A model generated the notes under the pieces. It saw only the letters and a program-made list of their open reading frames with translations. It was not told where the DNA came from and ran no database searches. Shown piece by piece: positions 6,203 through 6,258 of a stretch of DNA of 6,258 nt (positions within the stretch are counted from its first letter, which is position 1; every line of letters begins with the position of its first letter). Position numbers and translations under genes: made by a program. Source of the stretch: Bacteroidales bacterium (lineage in GTDB: Bacteria > Bacteroidota > Bacteroidia > Bacteroidales > JAADGE01); NCBI GenBank assembly GCA_029932445.1, contig JAOZQB010000030.1:12809-19066 (forward strand). The letters are read 5' to 3'.

Positions 6203-6258
6203 TTATTGTTAAATGGTCTATATCCCGAATTTGGGAAATAATCAAAATAAAACAGCGT

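Noticed and set aside
6223..6236. Small dyad TCCCGAATTTGGGA
   Set aside because: It is a 14-base imperfect palindrome with no U-tract and no clear relation to a gene; too short to call.
6163..6258. Minus-strand frame open from the right edge for 31 codons, ending just at the dyad
   Set aside because: The translation is low-complexity and rich in Asn, Phe and Leu. Half of it is the degenerate AAGTT repeat tract, so a partial upstream gene cannot be supported without more sequence to the right.

Overview
This window is an AT-rich stretch from a member of the Bacteroidota, probably a Bacteroidales-like lineage. Three things point there. The one clear promoter (upstream of rpmH) has the phylum's TTTG / TAnnTTTG architecture rather than TTGACA/TATAAT. 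No gene has a recognisable Shine-Dalgarno sequence. The MreD, PBP2 and RodA proteins have the look of the phylum's versions. All six supported genes lie on the minus strand, so transcription runs from right to left.

Right part (about 5.2-6.26 kb): a stand-alone CheY-like receiver (5722-6111) is preceded by a long hairpin and a degenerate AAGTT-type repeat tract. It is followed by an AT-rich terminator-like hairpin at its stop codon. Next comes a roughly 350-base stretch without a credible gene. This holds two compact GC-richer hairpins, one of them terminator-like, and then the rpmH promoter. The ribosomal protein L34 gene (5217-5372), too short for routine ORF calling, forms its own transcription unit ending in a strong intrinsic terminator.

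Middle (3964-5106): a radical SAM enzyme assigned to MqnE, aminofutalosine synthase, of the futalosine route to menaquinone. No other gene of that pathway is in the window.

Left part (81-3888): mreD, mrdA (PBP2) and rodA, the distal half of the usual mreBCD-mrdA-rodA cell-elongation cluster. RodA polymerises glycan strands from lipid II, PBP2 cross-links them, and MreD belongs to the membrane scaffold that couples both to MreB filaments. The usual upstream partners mreB and mreC are absent and mqnE occupies their place. A good Bacteroidota -7 box just upstream of mreD suggests that the shortened cluster has its own promoter. Both mreD and mrdA appear to start with TTG.

This is mostly housekeeping sequence. 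I see no CRISPR array, insertion sequence, tRNA, defence or toxin system. The points most worth a second look are the split elongation cluster with its paired TTG starts, the enlarged central membrane region of RodA, and the structured non-coding elements on either side of the receiver gene.
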